Positions 16,809-25,064 of a DNA stretch of 64,000 nt are shown here, one piece after another. The notes below the pieces were generated by a model that was not told the origin of the DNA, ran no database searches, and saw only the letters and a list, made by a program, of their open reading frames with translations. Within the stretch, counting starts at the first letter, position 1; every line of letters starts with the position of its first letter. The DNA is from PFJX01 sp044227325 (GTDB lineage: Bacteria; Pseudomonadota; Gammaproteobacteria; Burkholderiales; Thiobacillaceae): the NCBI GenBank assembly GCA_044227325.1, contig JBGAFI010000003.1, forward strand, positions 124,001 to 188,000. Reading direction: 5' to 3'. The position numbers were made by a program, and so were the translations under genes.

Positions 16809-17477
16809 GTGTCAACGGGTATCGGCTTGAAGGCCATGCGCCTTTCCTCAATGTTGGTTTCCTTAGCGCTATCGGGCGCGGTGTCGGCGAGCAATCTGGT
16901 GGTCAATGGCGATTTCAGCGCGGGCAACACCGGTTTTGATTCGGGCTATCAGTACGCGTCTCCCATGTATTGGCAGCCGACCCATTACAACGCCGGCTCC
17001 CCGTTGGCCTTTGAAGATCACACGGAGGCGGGGGTGGACAGCATGCTGATGGTGGATGGCGCATATACCTCGACAACGGTGGTATGGCAGGAAACTCTCG
17101 CGGTCACGCCTAACACCGACTACCAGTTCCTGGCATGGGGACGTTCCGTCATGCGCGGCGCCGGTCCGGACATCACGCTGGATTTCCGCGCCAACGGTGT
17201 ATCCATGGGCACGCTGACCCTCGTCAACTACCCGAACGACCTCTGGCAGTCGTTTTCGTCGGTATGGAACTCGGGCGCAAACTCCAGCGTGACGCTGAAT
17301 ATTTTCGACCTGCAAACGAACAACAGCGTCCCGGGCAACGATTTCGCCCTCGATGACATCAGCCTGTCGCCGGTGCCGGAAACCGATACCTGGGCCCTGT
17401 TCCTCGCCGGTCTGGGCGTGATGGGCTTGGTGACCGCGCGCGGACGGTCGCGCATCGGCGCACACAGGCTGGGCTGA
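16809..17477 (+). CDS. PEP-CTERM exported protein (DUF642-like)
   Basis: A 222-residue surface or EPS-associated protein. It has a signal peptide (MLVSLALSGAVSAS), a jelly-roll-like body beginning NLVVNGDFSAGNTGFDSG, which resembles DUF642/carbohydrate-binding modules, and a C-terminal sorting tag. The tag is VPETDTWALFLAGLGVMG followed by a hydrophobic helix and Arg-rich end; PETDT is a known variant of the PEP motif recognised by exosortase. The GTG start at 16809 is chosen because AAGGAG lies 6 bases upstream; an ATG at 16743 lacks one. It is preceded by a sigma-54 promoter. Confidence 0.85.
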   Translation: MSTGIGLKAMRLSSMLVSLALSGAVSASNLVVNGDFSAGNTGFDSGYQYASPMYWQPTHYNAGSPLAFEDHTEAGVDSMLMVDGAYTSTTVVWQETLAVTPNTDYQFLAWGRSVMRGAGPDITLDFRANGVSMGTLTLVNYPNDLWQSFSSVWNSGANSSVTLNIFDLQTNNSVPGNDFALDDISLSPVPETDTWALFLAGLGVMGLVTARGRSRIGAHRLG

Positions 17478-17549
17478 TCCCGGCGCGGCGGGGCCTCCAG
17501 GCCGCCGCGCGTTCCGCCAGGGTTCGTGATCCGCCGGGTCGGCGGCGGT

Positions 17550-17987
17550 TCAGTACATACGGCAGGAACTTCCCGCTCATGACGATATGCACCCGGTCGC
17601 ACTTCGGATTGGGCTCCCGGGTGATGTCCATGGAAAAGTCGATGGCGCTCATGATGCCGTCGCCGAATTCCTCGTGGATCAGTTCCTTGATGCTGGTGCC
17701 GTACACGTTCACCAGTTCGTAGAAGCGGTAGATGAGAGGGTCGGTGGGCACGGCGGTGGGCAGGGAACCCTTGTCGGGCACCACTTGCAGCACCTCCACA
17801 GCCTCGGCGGGCAAGTCCAGCATGGCGCCCACCTTGCCGGCCTGTTCGGCGGAGAGGGTCATCTTGCCCATGAGGCGGCGGTTGTCCATTCCTTGCTCTG
17901 GCCGGTGGCTTCGGCCAACTGGGGCCACTTGATCTGCTTCTTGCGCTTGGCGGTGAGGATGAGTTGGGTGACTTCATCGCGGGTCAT
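17550..17987 (-). pseudogene. cynS: Cyanase (cyanate hydratase), frameshifted
   Basis: The N-terminal part (17987 to 17859) reads MTRDEVTQLILTAKRKKQIK and on to SKEWTTAA, then runs out of frame and stops at 17859. In another frame the rest is intact: MGKMTLSAEQAGKVGAMLDL, KGSLPTAVPTDPLIYRFYEL, KELIHEEFGDGIMSAIDFSM and SGKFLPY, including the Arg, Glu and Ser of the active site. Comparison with the family suggests that GCCTGCCT became GCCT, a 4-base slippage deletion. A second lesion is likely near 17552, because the frame fails to stop after FLPY and runs into the convergent PEP-CTERM gene. The gene follows the kinase-phosphatase by 29 bases and once converted cyanate plus bicarbonate to ammonia and CO2. 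Confidence 0.85.
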
Positions 17988-18016
17988 GGTGATTTCCTTG
18001 GAGTGGACGGAATGGG

Positions 18017-19759
18017 TTACGTGAGCGTGTGCAGCTTGTAGAGGGCCACGGCCAGGGCAGCAGCCAGGATGAAGGACACGGTCTTCCAGAACACCACGGG
18101 GCTGCGCTCCAAGAGGGGCGGCCGGGTCCTGTTGAGGAAGGCTTGGTTGGGGTGGCGCAGGTCGTAGATGAACTCTGAGAGTTCCTCGTAGCGTTTCGCA
18201 GGGTCCGGGTGCACGGCCTTGGCGATGGCTTCGTCCACCCAGGCGGGGATGGGCCGGTCCTCGCCGCGGGCGGGGGCGTAGCGCAGCTTGCGTTGGGCGG
18301 CGCGGGTGCGGGCGCGGGACACCCGGGCGCCGTAGGGCAACTGGCCGGTGAGCATCTGGTAGGCGATGACGCCCAGGGAGAAGATGTCCGAGGCGGCCGT
18401 GCCGTTTTCCCCGAGGAAGTACTCGGGGGCGGAATACTGTTCCGTGCCGAGGATGGGGGCGGGGGCGTCGGCGTCCTCCAGTTCCGCCAGGCCGGCGACA
18501 CGGGTGGAACCGAAGTCGATGATCTTCACCGTGCCGGTGCTGTCGATCATGATGTTTTCCGGGCGCAGATCCTGGTGCAGCATCTCCAGGCGGTGGAAGG
18601 CCTGCAGGCCCTTGGCGATCTGCCCGACCAGGTCGCGCACGGTTTTCAGGTCCGGCTTGGGGTGGTCGCGCAGCCACTGGGCCAGGGTCTGGCCCTCGAT
18701 GAACTCCATGGCGATGTATTGGAAATTGCGCTTGCGCGTGATCGCGCGGGGCTTCATCACATGGGGATTGTCGATGCGCCGGGCGATCCATTCCTCCAAC
18801 AGGAAGCGCTCCAGGTAGGCCGGGTCGTCGCGCTGTTCGGTGGCGGGGGTCTTGATGACCACCTGCTCGCCGGTGTCGTCGTCCACCGCCAGGTAGGCGT
18901 GGCTGCGGTGGCTGGCGTGGAGAGGGCGGACGATCCTGTAGCCGTCGAAGGCCATGCGGGCGTCCAGCGGGGGCGGGAAGGGCAGCTCGGTAAGATGCTG
19001 GGCGATGGCGCCGGCGTCCTGGCTGGGCAGGGCGTCGACGCGGACGATCTGGATGGTGAGGTTGTCGCCGCTGCCTTGCGCCAGGGCCTCGTCGACGATG
19101 GCTTGCGCGGCGGCGTCCAGGTTGTCCGGGTTGGCGTGGACGGTCTGGACCATGAACTGGGGCGAGGCGTGTTCGTACACACCGTCGCTGGCCAGCACGA
19201 AAACATCGCCCAACTCCAGGGGCAGGCTCCGGTAGTCGATGTCGAGATGCGGGTTGATGCCCAGGGCGCGGGCCAGGTAGCTCTGTTCCTGGGACACCCA
19301 GTAGCGGTGATCCTCGCTGAGCTGTTCCAGGTCGTGGCCGCGCAGGCGGTAGACGCGGGTATCGCCCACATGGAACAGGTGGGCCGTGGTGGCCTTGAGG
19401 ACCAGGGCGCTGAAGGTGCAGACGTAGCCCTTGTCCTGCTCGTAGCGGAATTGGCTCTGCCGGGTCTGGGCGTGCAGCCAGGAATTGGTCGCGGCCAGCA
19501 CGCGCTGGGCGGATTGCTTCACCGACCAGGCATCGGAGGTGCAGTAGTAGTCCGCCAGGAAGCCGTTGACGGCGGTCCGGCTGGCCAGTTGGCTGACCTC
19601 GCTGCTGCTGATGCCGTCCGCCAGGGCGATGGCGATGCCCTTGGCGCCGAGCGGGTGCCCCTGCGGGATGTGGATGCCGTGGAAATCCTGGTTGGCCGGC
19701 TTGCGGCCCTTGTCGGAATGTTGTCCTACGGCGATTCGCAGCGTGTTCGTCGCGCTCAT
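18017..19759 (-). CDS. Bifunctional PP2C phosphatase-Ser/Thr kinase
   Basis: A 580-residue membrane-anchored signalling protein. Residues 1-240 form a PP2C phosphatase (SDKGRKPANQD, ALADGISSSEVSQ, HVGDTRVYRL, VLASDGVYEH, GSGDNLTIQIV). Residues 268-535 form a Hanks-type kinase with VVIKTPA, HQDLRPENIM (Gln for Arg in HRD) and DFGS. A single helix at about 555-571 ends the protein with only a short tail. The start MSATNTLRI is used because the upstream alternative would overlap the hairpin before the gene. Such fusions are often encoded in nitrate/nitrite assimilation clusters (family context); the target is unknown. Confidence 0.92.
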   Translation of the reverse strand: MSATNTLRIAVGQHSDKGRKPANQDFHGIHIPQGHPLGAKGIAIALADGISSSEVSQLASRTAVNGFLADYYCTSDAWSVKQSAQRVLAATNSWLHAQTRQSQFRYEQDKGYVCTFSALVLKATTAHLFHVGDTRVYRLRGHDLEQLSEDHRYWVSQEQSYLARALGINPHLDIDYRSLPLELGDVFVLASDGVYEHASPQFMVQTVHANPDNLDAAAQAIVDEALAQGSGDNLTIQIVRVDALPSQDAGAIAQHLTELPFPPPLDARMAFDGYRIVRPLHASHRSHAYLAVDDDTGEQVVIKTPATEQRDDPAYLERFLLEEWIARRIDNPHVMKPRAITRKRNFQYIAMEFIEGQTLAQWLRDHPKPDLKTVRDLVGQIAKGLQAFHRLEMLHQDLRPENIMIDSTGTVKIIDFGSTRVAGLAELEDADAPAPILGTEQYSAPEYFLGENGTAASDIFSLGVIAYQMLTGQLPYGARVSRARTRAAQRKLRYAPARGEDRPIPAWVDEAIAKAVHPDPAKRYEELSEFIYDLRHPNQAFLNRTRPPLLERSPVVFWKTVSFILAAALAVALYKLHTLT

Positions 19760-19810
19760 GAAAAAGACCCCGGCCCCTCGCGGAGCCGAGGTCCACGCCA
19801 TTGTCGCCGA

Positions 19811-20641
19811 TCAGGCCAGGGCGGGCTTGCCGCTGATGGCGCGCTTGGCGGCGGTGCGCACGTGGGTGGTGTAGAGGGTCAGGCCGGTGAAGGCGATGCC
19901 GCCCACCAGGTTGCCCAGGGCGGTGGGGATCTCGTTCCAGATGAAGTAGTCGGCGATGGAGAAGTTGCCGCCCATGATCATGGCGGAGGGGAACAGGAAC
20001 ATGTTCACCACCGAGTGTTCGAAGGTCATGAAGAAGAACAGCATGATGGGCATCCACATGGCGATGACCTTGCCGCTCACGTGGGTGGAGATCATGGCGC
20101 CGACCACGCCCATGGACACCATCCAGTTGCACAGCATGCCGCGCAGGAAGATGGTGAACCAGCCGGCCAGGCCCCACTTCTCATAGCCCAGGGTACGCGC
20201 CTCGCCGATGCCGGCGATCTTGGTGCCGACCGGTCCCGGGTCCGTGGAGAAGCCGTAGGTGAAGACGAAGGCCATCATCACCGCGACGGTCAGCGCGCCG
20301 GCGAAGTTGCCCACGAACACCAGGCCCCAGTTGCGCAATATGCCTTGCACGGTGACGCCCGGACGCTTGTCCAGCAGGGCCAGGGGCGTCAGCATGAAGA
20401 CGCCGGTGAGCAGGTCGAAGCCCATCAGATACAGCATGACGAAGCCCACCGGGAACAGCATGGCGCCGACCAGCGGCGAGCCGGTCTGCACGGTGATGGT
20501 GATGGCGAACACCGCCGCCAGGGCCAGGGTGGCGCCGGCCATATAGGCGCGGATCAAGGTATCCCGGGTCGACATGAAAACCTTGGATTCACCGGCATCC
20601 ACCATCTTGGTGACAAATTCGGAAGGCATTAGATACGCCAT
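19811..20641 (-). CDS. Formate/nitrite transporter family channel
   Basis: A 276-residue inner-membrane protein of the FocA/NirC family, which forms pentameric anion channels. Six helices are visible; the family signatures are PSEFVTKMVDAGESK, the channel segment RGMLCNWMVSMGV and the His region FEHSVVNMF. The start MAYLMPSEF has AAGGGG upstream and lies just after the leader terminator. NasR-type leader control and the adjacent cyanase relic suggest nitrite, or possibly cyanate or bicarbonate, as the substrate (inference). FocA-type formate transport is less likely here. Confidence 0.9.
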   Translation of the reverse strand: MAYLMPSEFVTKMVDAGESKVFMSTRDTLIRAYMAGATLALAAVFAITITVQTGSPLVGAMLFPVGFVMLYLMGFDLLTGVFMLTPLALLDKRPGVTVQGILRNWGLVFVGNFAGALTVAVMMAFVFTYGFSTDPGPVGTKIAGIGEARTLGYEKWGLAGWFTIFLRGMLCNWMVSMGVVGAMISTHVSGKVIAMWMPIMLFFFMTFEHSVVNMFLFPSAMIMGGNFSIADYFIWNEIPTALGNLVGGIAFTGLTLYTTHVRTAAKRAISGKPALA

Positions 20642-20671
20642 GACAATTCCCCTTGAGTCAGTGAAAAAACC

Positions 20672-20725
20672 AAAAAAAACGTCCACTTCCGCCCCCCTCG
20701 CCTGGAGGGGGAACGGAAATGGACG
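20672..20725 (-). terminator. Leader attenuator (intrinsic terminator) before the channel gene
   Basis: On the minus strand a 20-bp stem (20705-20725 with 20680-20699, one bulge and a few G-U pairs) with a 5-base loop is followed by eight T. It lies 31 bases before the channel start. Its 5' strand is shared with the second ANTAR hairpin, so the two structures are mutually exclusive. Confidence 0.9.
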
Positions 20726-20795
20726 CCGTTATCCATTTCATCAACCGGACGGTGAACGCGTCACCGTGAAGCTATCAAACCGCCGTTGGCTTGAT
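20716..20795 (-). promoter_or_regulatory. ANTAR-type two-hairpin antitermination leader
   Basis: On the minus strand hairpin P1 (20795 to 20774) is an 8-bp stem ATCAAGCC/GGTTTGAT with loop AACGGC. Hairpin P2 (20738 to 20717, extendable by 1 bp) is an 8-bp stem AAATGGAT/GTCCATTT with the same loop AACGGC. Hexaloops with A at position 1 and G at position 4 are the hallmark of RNA bound by ANTAR proteins. P2 overlaps the terminator stem at 20716-20724. A third small hairpin (20749-20767) lies between them. The likely binder is the NasR encoded directly upstream. Confidence 0.85.
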
Positions 20796-20805
20796 GCATA
20801 GGCTT

Positions 20806-20822
20806 GAGCACGTAGCGTGCCA
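20806..20822 (-). promoter_or_regulatory. Sigma-54 promoter of the channel-kinase-cynS operon
   Basis: On the minus strand the site reads TGGCACGCTACGTGCTC, matching TGGCACG-N4-TTGCT at all but one position. The predicted transcript starts near 20796, directly before hairpin P1. An imperfect palindrome with GCACC words at about 20893-20920 could be an NtrC-type enhancer. Confidence 0.75.
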
Positions 20823-20943
20823 GCCTGTGGAACGGGTCTAAACGGCGGGTTTGCGGGAAATCGAGGCGGAACTTGCCGTTTTTTCGCCCCGGGATGGTGC
20901 GCCGGCGGCGCATCCTGGTGCGATTCGCTGGGGTTGGGAGGCC

Positions 20944-22209
20944 TCAGGCGCGGATGGCCAGGGCCAGGGTTTCCTCGGCCACTTCCACCAGGCGCCGGTT
21001 CTGGTCCATGGAGGCGTTGCGCAGAGTCTTGTAGGCGGCTTCCTCGGAGAGGTTGAAGCGGGCCATGAGGACGCCCTTCGCCCGCTCGATGATCTTGCGT
21101 TCGTTGAGGGCGTTGCGCGCCTTCGCCAACTCCGCCTCCATGCTGGCCAGCCGCTCCGACTGGCCTTGCAGCACGTCGATGATGGAGGCGCCCTGGGGCG
21201 CGCCGGCGCCGTCCGGCGGGGAAAAGCGCAGGGCCAGTTCCACCGGCACCTCGGGATCGAAGAAGCGGTCGATGCGGCCGGCGCCGGCGGGCGGGTTGTC
21301 GCGCAGCACCCTGAGCAAGCCCTGGGCATCCCGCAGATCCCGCTCCGCGTCGGCGATCAGATCGGCGCAACGGGCCTGGAGCAGATCCACCAGGGCGCAT
21401 TGCAGGGTCCAGATCGCGTCCAGGCGTTCGCTGCAGCATTCGAACCACTTGTCGCTGAGGTTCGCGTCCAGGGGCGCGCCCGCCTTGGTGGTGTAGAGCA
21501 CCCGGCGCAGGCGTTCCAACTGGGCCGCGTAGGGCGCCGACTGCATTTCCTCCCAGCGGGCGACGATGGACTCCCCGGCGAATTCGCAGAACACCTGGAA
21601 ATTGCGTTCCTGGGCGTCGATCAGGTGCGTCACCCGCTGCTGGTGGGCGCCATCGCAGCGGCCGGAGGCGAAGGAGAGGGCGCCCACCGCGCGTTCCTGG
21701 CCCGCGCACTCCTTGCCCTGGATCAGATTGAACAGGGCGACCAGCAGGCCGGAGATGCCCGGGTTGATGGCCGTGTCCGCCACCTCGAAGATCAGGGAGA
21801 CCAGGCCGGCGATCAGGCGGCTGAAGGCCGCCACCGATTCCTCCGCGCCGAGCTGGAGCGCGGCGACGCGGCGGCGGAAATCGGGCATGGCGTCGAGGCC
21901 CAGCAACACCCAGGCCATGAGGGAGAGCAGCTTCGCGTTGGCGAAGGCGGTCTCCGCCAGTTCCATCTCGAAGATCGCGCGCAACTGGCGCTCCACCGCT
22001 TCCGCCTCCCGCGCCAGTTCCAGGCGGGGCGCCTCGAAGCGCTGGCCGGCGGAGGCCAGGAAGATGCTGGTCGCGCCCCGTTCGCGTTGCAGCGCGTGGA
22101 TCAGTTCACCGATGACGCCCACCAGCCGCGCCTTCCCCGCGAGCCGGCGCAGGGCCTCGATTTCCCGCTGCTTGGCGACGAGGACGATGTCGGGTACGGA
22201 CAGTGGCAT
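20944..22209 (-). CDS. nasR: Nitrate/nitrite-responsive antiterminator (NIT + ANTAR)
   Basis: A 421-residue cytoplasmic regulator. Residues 25-310 form the all-helical NIT sensor, with GELIHALQRERGATSIFLAS and ALSFASGRCDGAHQQRV typical of nitrate-binding helices. A helical linker (coiled coil about 330-355) leads to a C-terminal ANTAR domain with NERKIIERAKGVLMARFNLS and EEAAYKTLRNASMD, the RNA-binding three-helix signature. On sensing nitrate or nitrite it should bind the paired hexaloop hairpins downstream and prevent termination (mechanism known from Klebsiella NasR). It ends 122 bases before the operon's sigma-54 promoter on the same strand. Confidence 0.93.
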   Translation of the reverse strand: MPLSVPDIVLVAKQREIEALRRLAGKARLVGVIGELIHALQRERGATSIFLASAGQRFEAPRLELAREAEAVERQLRAIFEMELAETAFANAKLLSLMAWVLLGLDAMPDFRRRVAALQLGAEESVAAFSRLIAGLVSLIFEVADTAINPGISGLLVALFNLIQGKECAGQERAVGALSFASGRCDGAHQQRVTHLIDAQERNFQVFCEFAGESIVARWEEMQSAPYAAQLERLRRVLYTTKAGAPLDANLSDKWFECCSERLDAIWTLQCALVDLLQARCADLIADAERDLRDAQGLLRVLRDNPPAGAGRIDRFFDPEVPVELALRFSPPDGAGAPQGASIIDVLQGQSERLASMEAELAKARNALNERKIIERAKGVLMARFNLSEEAAYKTLRNASMDQNRRLVEVAEETLALAIRA

Positions 22210-22295
22210 GGTGTTCCGTGCGTGCGGCTACACGTCCAGAGAGGCAAGAAGCGCGCCAGATGGCGGCATGCCGGCCACCGCCCGCGCCGGATGCC

Positions 22296-22877
22296 TCAAG
22301 GCTCGATGCGCGTGCCCAGGACCACCAGGAACTTGGCGATCCAGTCCGGATGGGCGGGCCAGGCGGGCGCGGTGACCAGCTTGCCGTCCACGTGCGCCTG
22401 GTCCACCGGGATGTCCATGTAGCGGCCGCCGCCCCGGCTGACCTCGGGGCCCACCGCCGGGTAGGCGGAGCAGCCCTTGCCTTCGATCACGCCGGCCGCG
22501 GCGAGGATCTGGGCGCCGTGGCAGATGGAGGCGATGGGTTTGTCGGCCATGGAAAAGTGGCGCACCGCGGCGATCACGGCGGGATTCAGGCGCAGGTATT
22601 CCGGCGCGCGGCCGCCCGGAATCACCAGGGCGTCGTAGTCCTCGGCGCGCACCTCGTCGAAGGACGCGTTGAGGGTGAAGTTGTGGCCGGGCTTCTCGCT
22701 GTAGGTCTGGTCGCCCTCGAAATCGTGCACCGCCGTGCGCACCTGTTCCCCGGATTTCTTGCCCGGGCACACCGCGTGCACCGTGTGGCCCACCATGAGC
22801 AAAGCCTGGAACGGCACCATGACCTCGTAGTCCTCCACGAAGTCGCCCACCAGCATGAGGATTTTCTTCGCTGACAT
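22296..22877 (-). CDS. DJ-1/PfpI family protein
   Basis: A 193-residue cytoplasmic protein of the class-I glutamine amidotransferase-like fold. The nucleophile elbow is ASICHGAQIL with the Cys followed by His. The partner Glu is in DFVEDYEVMVPF and GGRAPEYLR is also characteristic. Members include stress-induced proteases, glyoxalases and deglycases (family knowledge); sequence alone does not choose between them. The gene stands alone between nasR and the M1 peptidase, with AAGGCAATG spacing upstream of the ATG. Confidence 0.9.
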   Translation of the reverse strand: MSAKKILMLVGDFVEDYEVMVPFQALLMVGHTVHAVCPGKKSGEQVRTAVHDFEGDQTYSEKPGHNFTLNASFDEVRAEDYDALVIPGGRAPEYLRLNPAVIAAVRHFSMADKPIASICHGAQILAAAGVIEGKGCSAYPAVGPEVSRGGGRYMDIPVDQAHVDGKLVTAPAWPAHPDWIAKFLVVLGTRIEP

Positions 22878-22973
22878 TGCCTTCTCCTATGAAATTCGTT
22901 TTGGCGATCGCGGGCCGCGCGGCCCGTGTCTCAGGCTAGGCCGGGGCGGCATCGGGCGCAAGCCGGAGCGGAA

Positions 22974-25064
22974 TCAGGGCCTTGCGCTGGGCGTCGGCGG
23001 CGGCCACATGATGCCCGGCGCCCGCACCCGCAGGCGCGCCGCGCGGGCGGGCCAGATGCCCTTGTCCAGCGCTTTCGCGCCCGCGAACACCAGCCAGCTC
23101 TGGCGCCCGTAGTGGGGCAGCGGGCGGGCGAGGGCGCTCAGCGTTTGCGCGTCCCGCGCCGAGATCACCGCATAAGGGTGGCCGCCGGCATCGCGGTCGC
23201 TCCAGACCTGGGCGTCGCCCTTGTCCTTCGCTTCGGGGGGGCGGGGCGGCAGCTTCAGGCGGGCGAGCAGGGCATCCACGCTGTCCGGGCGGCCGACGAT
23301 GAGGGTCGGATCGTCGCCAAACAGGCCGGCGCTGTCGGCGTTCAACAACTCGGGCTTGGCATCCAACAGGTGTTCGGCCAGCGCCCGGGCGGCCGCCGCC
23401 AGGTCGTCGCCGAGGACCAGCAGGCCGGCGCGGGGCGCGACGAAGACCTCGCGCAGGATGGGCGGGAAGCTGGCCGGGTCCACGCGCCGCCAAAGCCGGT
23501 AGTCCGGGTCCAGGTCCACGGCCTGGACCAGCTTGGGGGCGGGCAGGCCGACTTCCGTGACCGTCCGCGAGACCTCGATCCAGCGGGTCTCCTCGATGTC
23601 CGGATAAGCCAGCAGGCGTACCGGCACGCGCAGTCGGTAGGCGGGTTCGGACTGTTCCAGGGTGAGTGCCAGCCGGCCCTTGGCCCAATGGGCTTGCGTG
23701 AGTTTCAGCGCGGGCGCGCCGGCCTGTTGCACCCACTGCCGGAAGAAGGCGTCCAGGTCGCGGCCGGCGGCTTCGCCGAAATCGTGCGCCAGGTCGCGCC
23801 AGCCGGCGCGCTGGAAACGGTGGCGCTGCCAGAACAGGCGCAGGCCCTTGGCGAAGGCCTCGGCGCCGATCTCGTCGCGCAGCATGAGGAACACCATGGC
23901 CGCCTTGTCGTAGCCGACGATGGAGGAGATGCCGTGGTGGCGCGCGGTGAAGGCGGCCAGCGGCGTGTCCTCGGCGGGCGGCACCGCGGCCAGATCGCGC
24001 AGCCAGGCCAGGCGCGCGTCCCGCGCCGCGTCGGCGGACTGGTCCTCCTTGTAGGCGTAGTCGGCCAGGAAGGTGGTGAGGCCCTCCGACCAGTTGCCCG
24101 TGGCCCAGTCCGGGATGACGCCGTTGCCCCACCAGTTGTGCAGCACCTCGTGGCCCAGGGAGGTGGCGCGGATGAAGGGCAGGCGCAGCACGTCCCGGCC
24201 CAGGTAGGTGAGGCTGGGCATGCCGAAGCCGGTGGGCAGGGGCGCGGCCACCACGCTGAAGGCGTCGAAGGGATAGGGGCCGATGGCCGCCGAGTAGCGG
24301 GCGATGTAGCGCGCCGAGTCGTCCAGGTAGCCTTGCGCCAGATCGGCCATGTCCGGGTAGAACCAGGTGCGCAGGCGCAGGGGCGGCTGGCCGGGACGGG
24401 GAATCAGGCGCTCTTGCACGTCATAGGGGCCGGCCATCAGATCGATGCCCTCGGCGGCCTGGGCGTAGCGGTATTCGGCGTTGTAGCCGGCGTTGTAGCC
24501 CACGTTGTCTCTGGCCGCGCCGGGCGGCGCTTTGCGATTGCCCTTGGCCGCCGTCGGGGCGGTCTGCCATTCCCGCGCCAGGGTGCCCGGCGCGACGCCC
24601 TTCTGGCCTTGGGGCAAATGCAGGCGGAGGGTGTAGCTGAACGGCACGCCCGGGTCCGGATACCAGCCGCCGCCGGCGGGTAGGAAGCTGCCCTGGGGAT
24701 CGGCCATGGGCGGCAGGCGGGCGAGTACTTCCCGGTGATCCAGATCGGCCAGGGCTGCCAGGCCGCCTTGGTAATCCATCTGTATCCGGTGCGGGCCGGG
24801 GCCGGCCAGATTCAGGCGGAGCGACGCGTCGCCCGCCGGCACGGGCCGGGCGCGGCCGTCGATGCTCAGGCGGGTGATTTTCAGGCCGGGCAGCAGCGCG
24901 CAATCCAGGTGGTCGGCGCTGAGGCTGAGGCTGGCCTGGGCCGCGAGCCGCCGGGTAGCCGGGTTCAACTTCAGGTCAAGCTCCAGATGCGGGACGCCGC
25001 TCGCGGCCCAGGCCGGGGCGACGGAAAGCAGCGCCAGGAGGAGTGGGAACAGCGGCGCTCGCAT
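22974..25064 (-). CDS. Exported M1-family zinc metallopeptidase
   Basis: A 696-residue periplasmic protein with signal peptide (LFPLLLALLSVAPAWAASG). The zinc motif HEVLHNWW at about residue 305 and WSEGLTTFLADY 18 residues on give HExxH-x18-E, the gluzincin signature. The usual GxMEN substrate motif is replaced by GFGMPSLTYLG, so aminopeptidase specificity is uncertain. The C-terminal 200 residues are less conserved. The start overlaps the upstream ChaN-PDZ gene by four bases (ATGA), so the two are co-translated and probably act together in the envelope. Confidence 0.85.
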   Translation of the reverse strand: MRAPLFPLLLALLSVAPAWAASGVPHLELDLKLNPATRRLAAQASLSLSADHLDCALLPGLKITRLSIDGRARPVPAGDASLRLNLAGPGPHRIQMDYQGGLAALADLDHREVLARLPPMADPQGSFLPAGGGWYPDPGVPFSYTLRLHLPQGQKGVAPGTLAREWQTAPTAAKGNRKAPPGAARDNVGYNAGYNAEYRYAQAAEGIDLMAGPYDVQERLIPRPGQPPLRLRTWFYPDMADLAQGYLDDSARYIARYSAAIGPYPFDAFSVVAAPLPTGFGMPSLTYLGRDVLRLPFIRATSLGHEVLHNWWGNGVIPDWATGNWSEGLTTFLADYAYKEDQSADAARDARLAWLRDLAAVPPAEDTPLAAFTARHHGISSIVGYDKAAMVFLMLRDEIGAEAFAKGLRLFWQRHRFQRAGWRDLAHDFGEAAGRDLDAFFRQWVQQAGAPALKLTQAHWAKGRLALTLEQSEPAYRLRVPVRLLAYPDIEETRWIEVSRTVTEVGLPAPKLVQAVDLDPDYRLWRRVDPASFPPILREVFVAPRAGLLVLGDDLAAAARALAEHLLDAKPELLNADSAGLFGDDPTLIVGRPDSVDALLARLKLPPRPPEAKDKGDAQVWSDRDAGGHPYAVISARDAQTLSALARPLPHYGRQSWLVFAGAKALDKGIWPARAARLRVRAPGIMWPPPTPSARP

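Noticed and set aside
18209..20632. An 807-codon plus-strand frame opposite the kinase and channel genes.
   Set aside because: It lies wholly antisense to two recognisable genes and has no protein-like motif.
20749..20767. A 7-bp hairpin first considered as the second ANTAR hairpin.
   Set aside because: Its loop is 5 bases and lacks the A1/G4 pattern; the hairpin at 20717-20738 has the correct hexaloop and overlaps the terminator.
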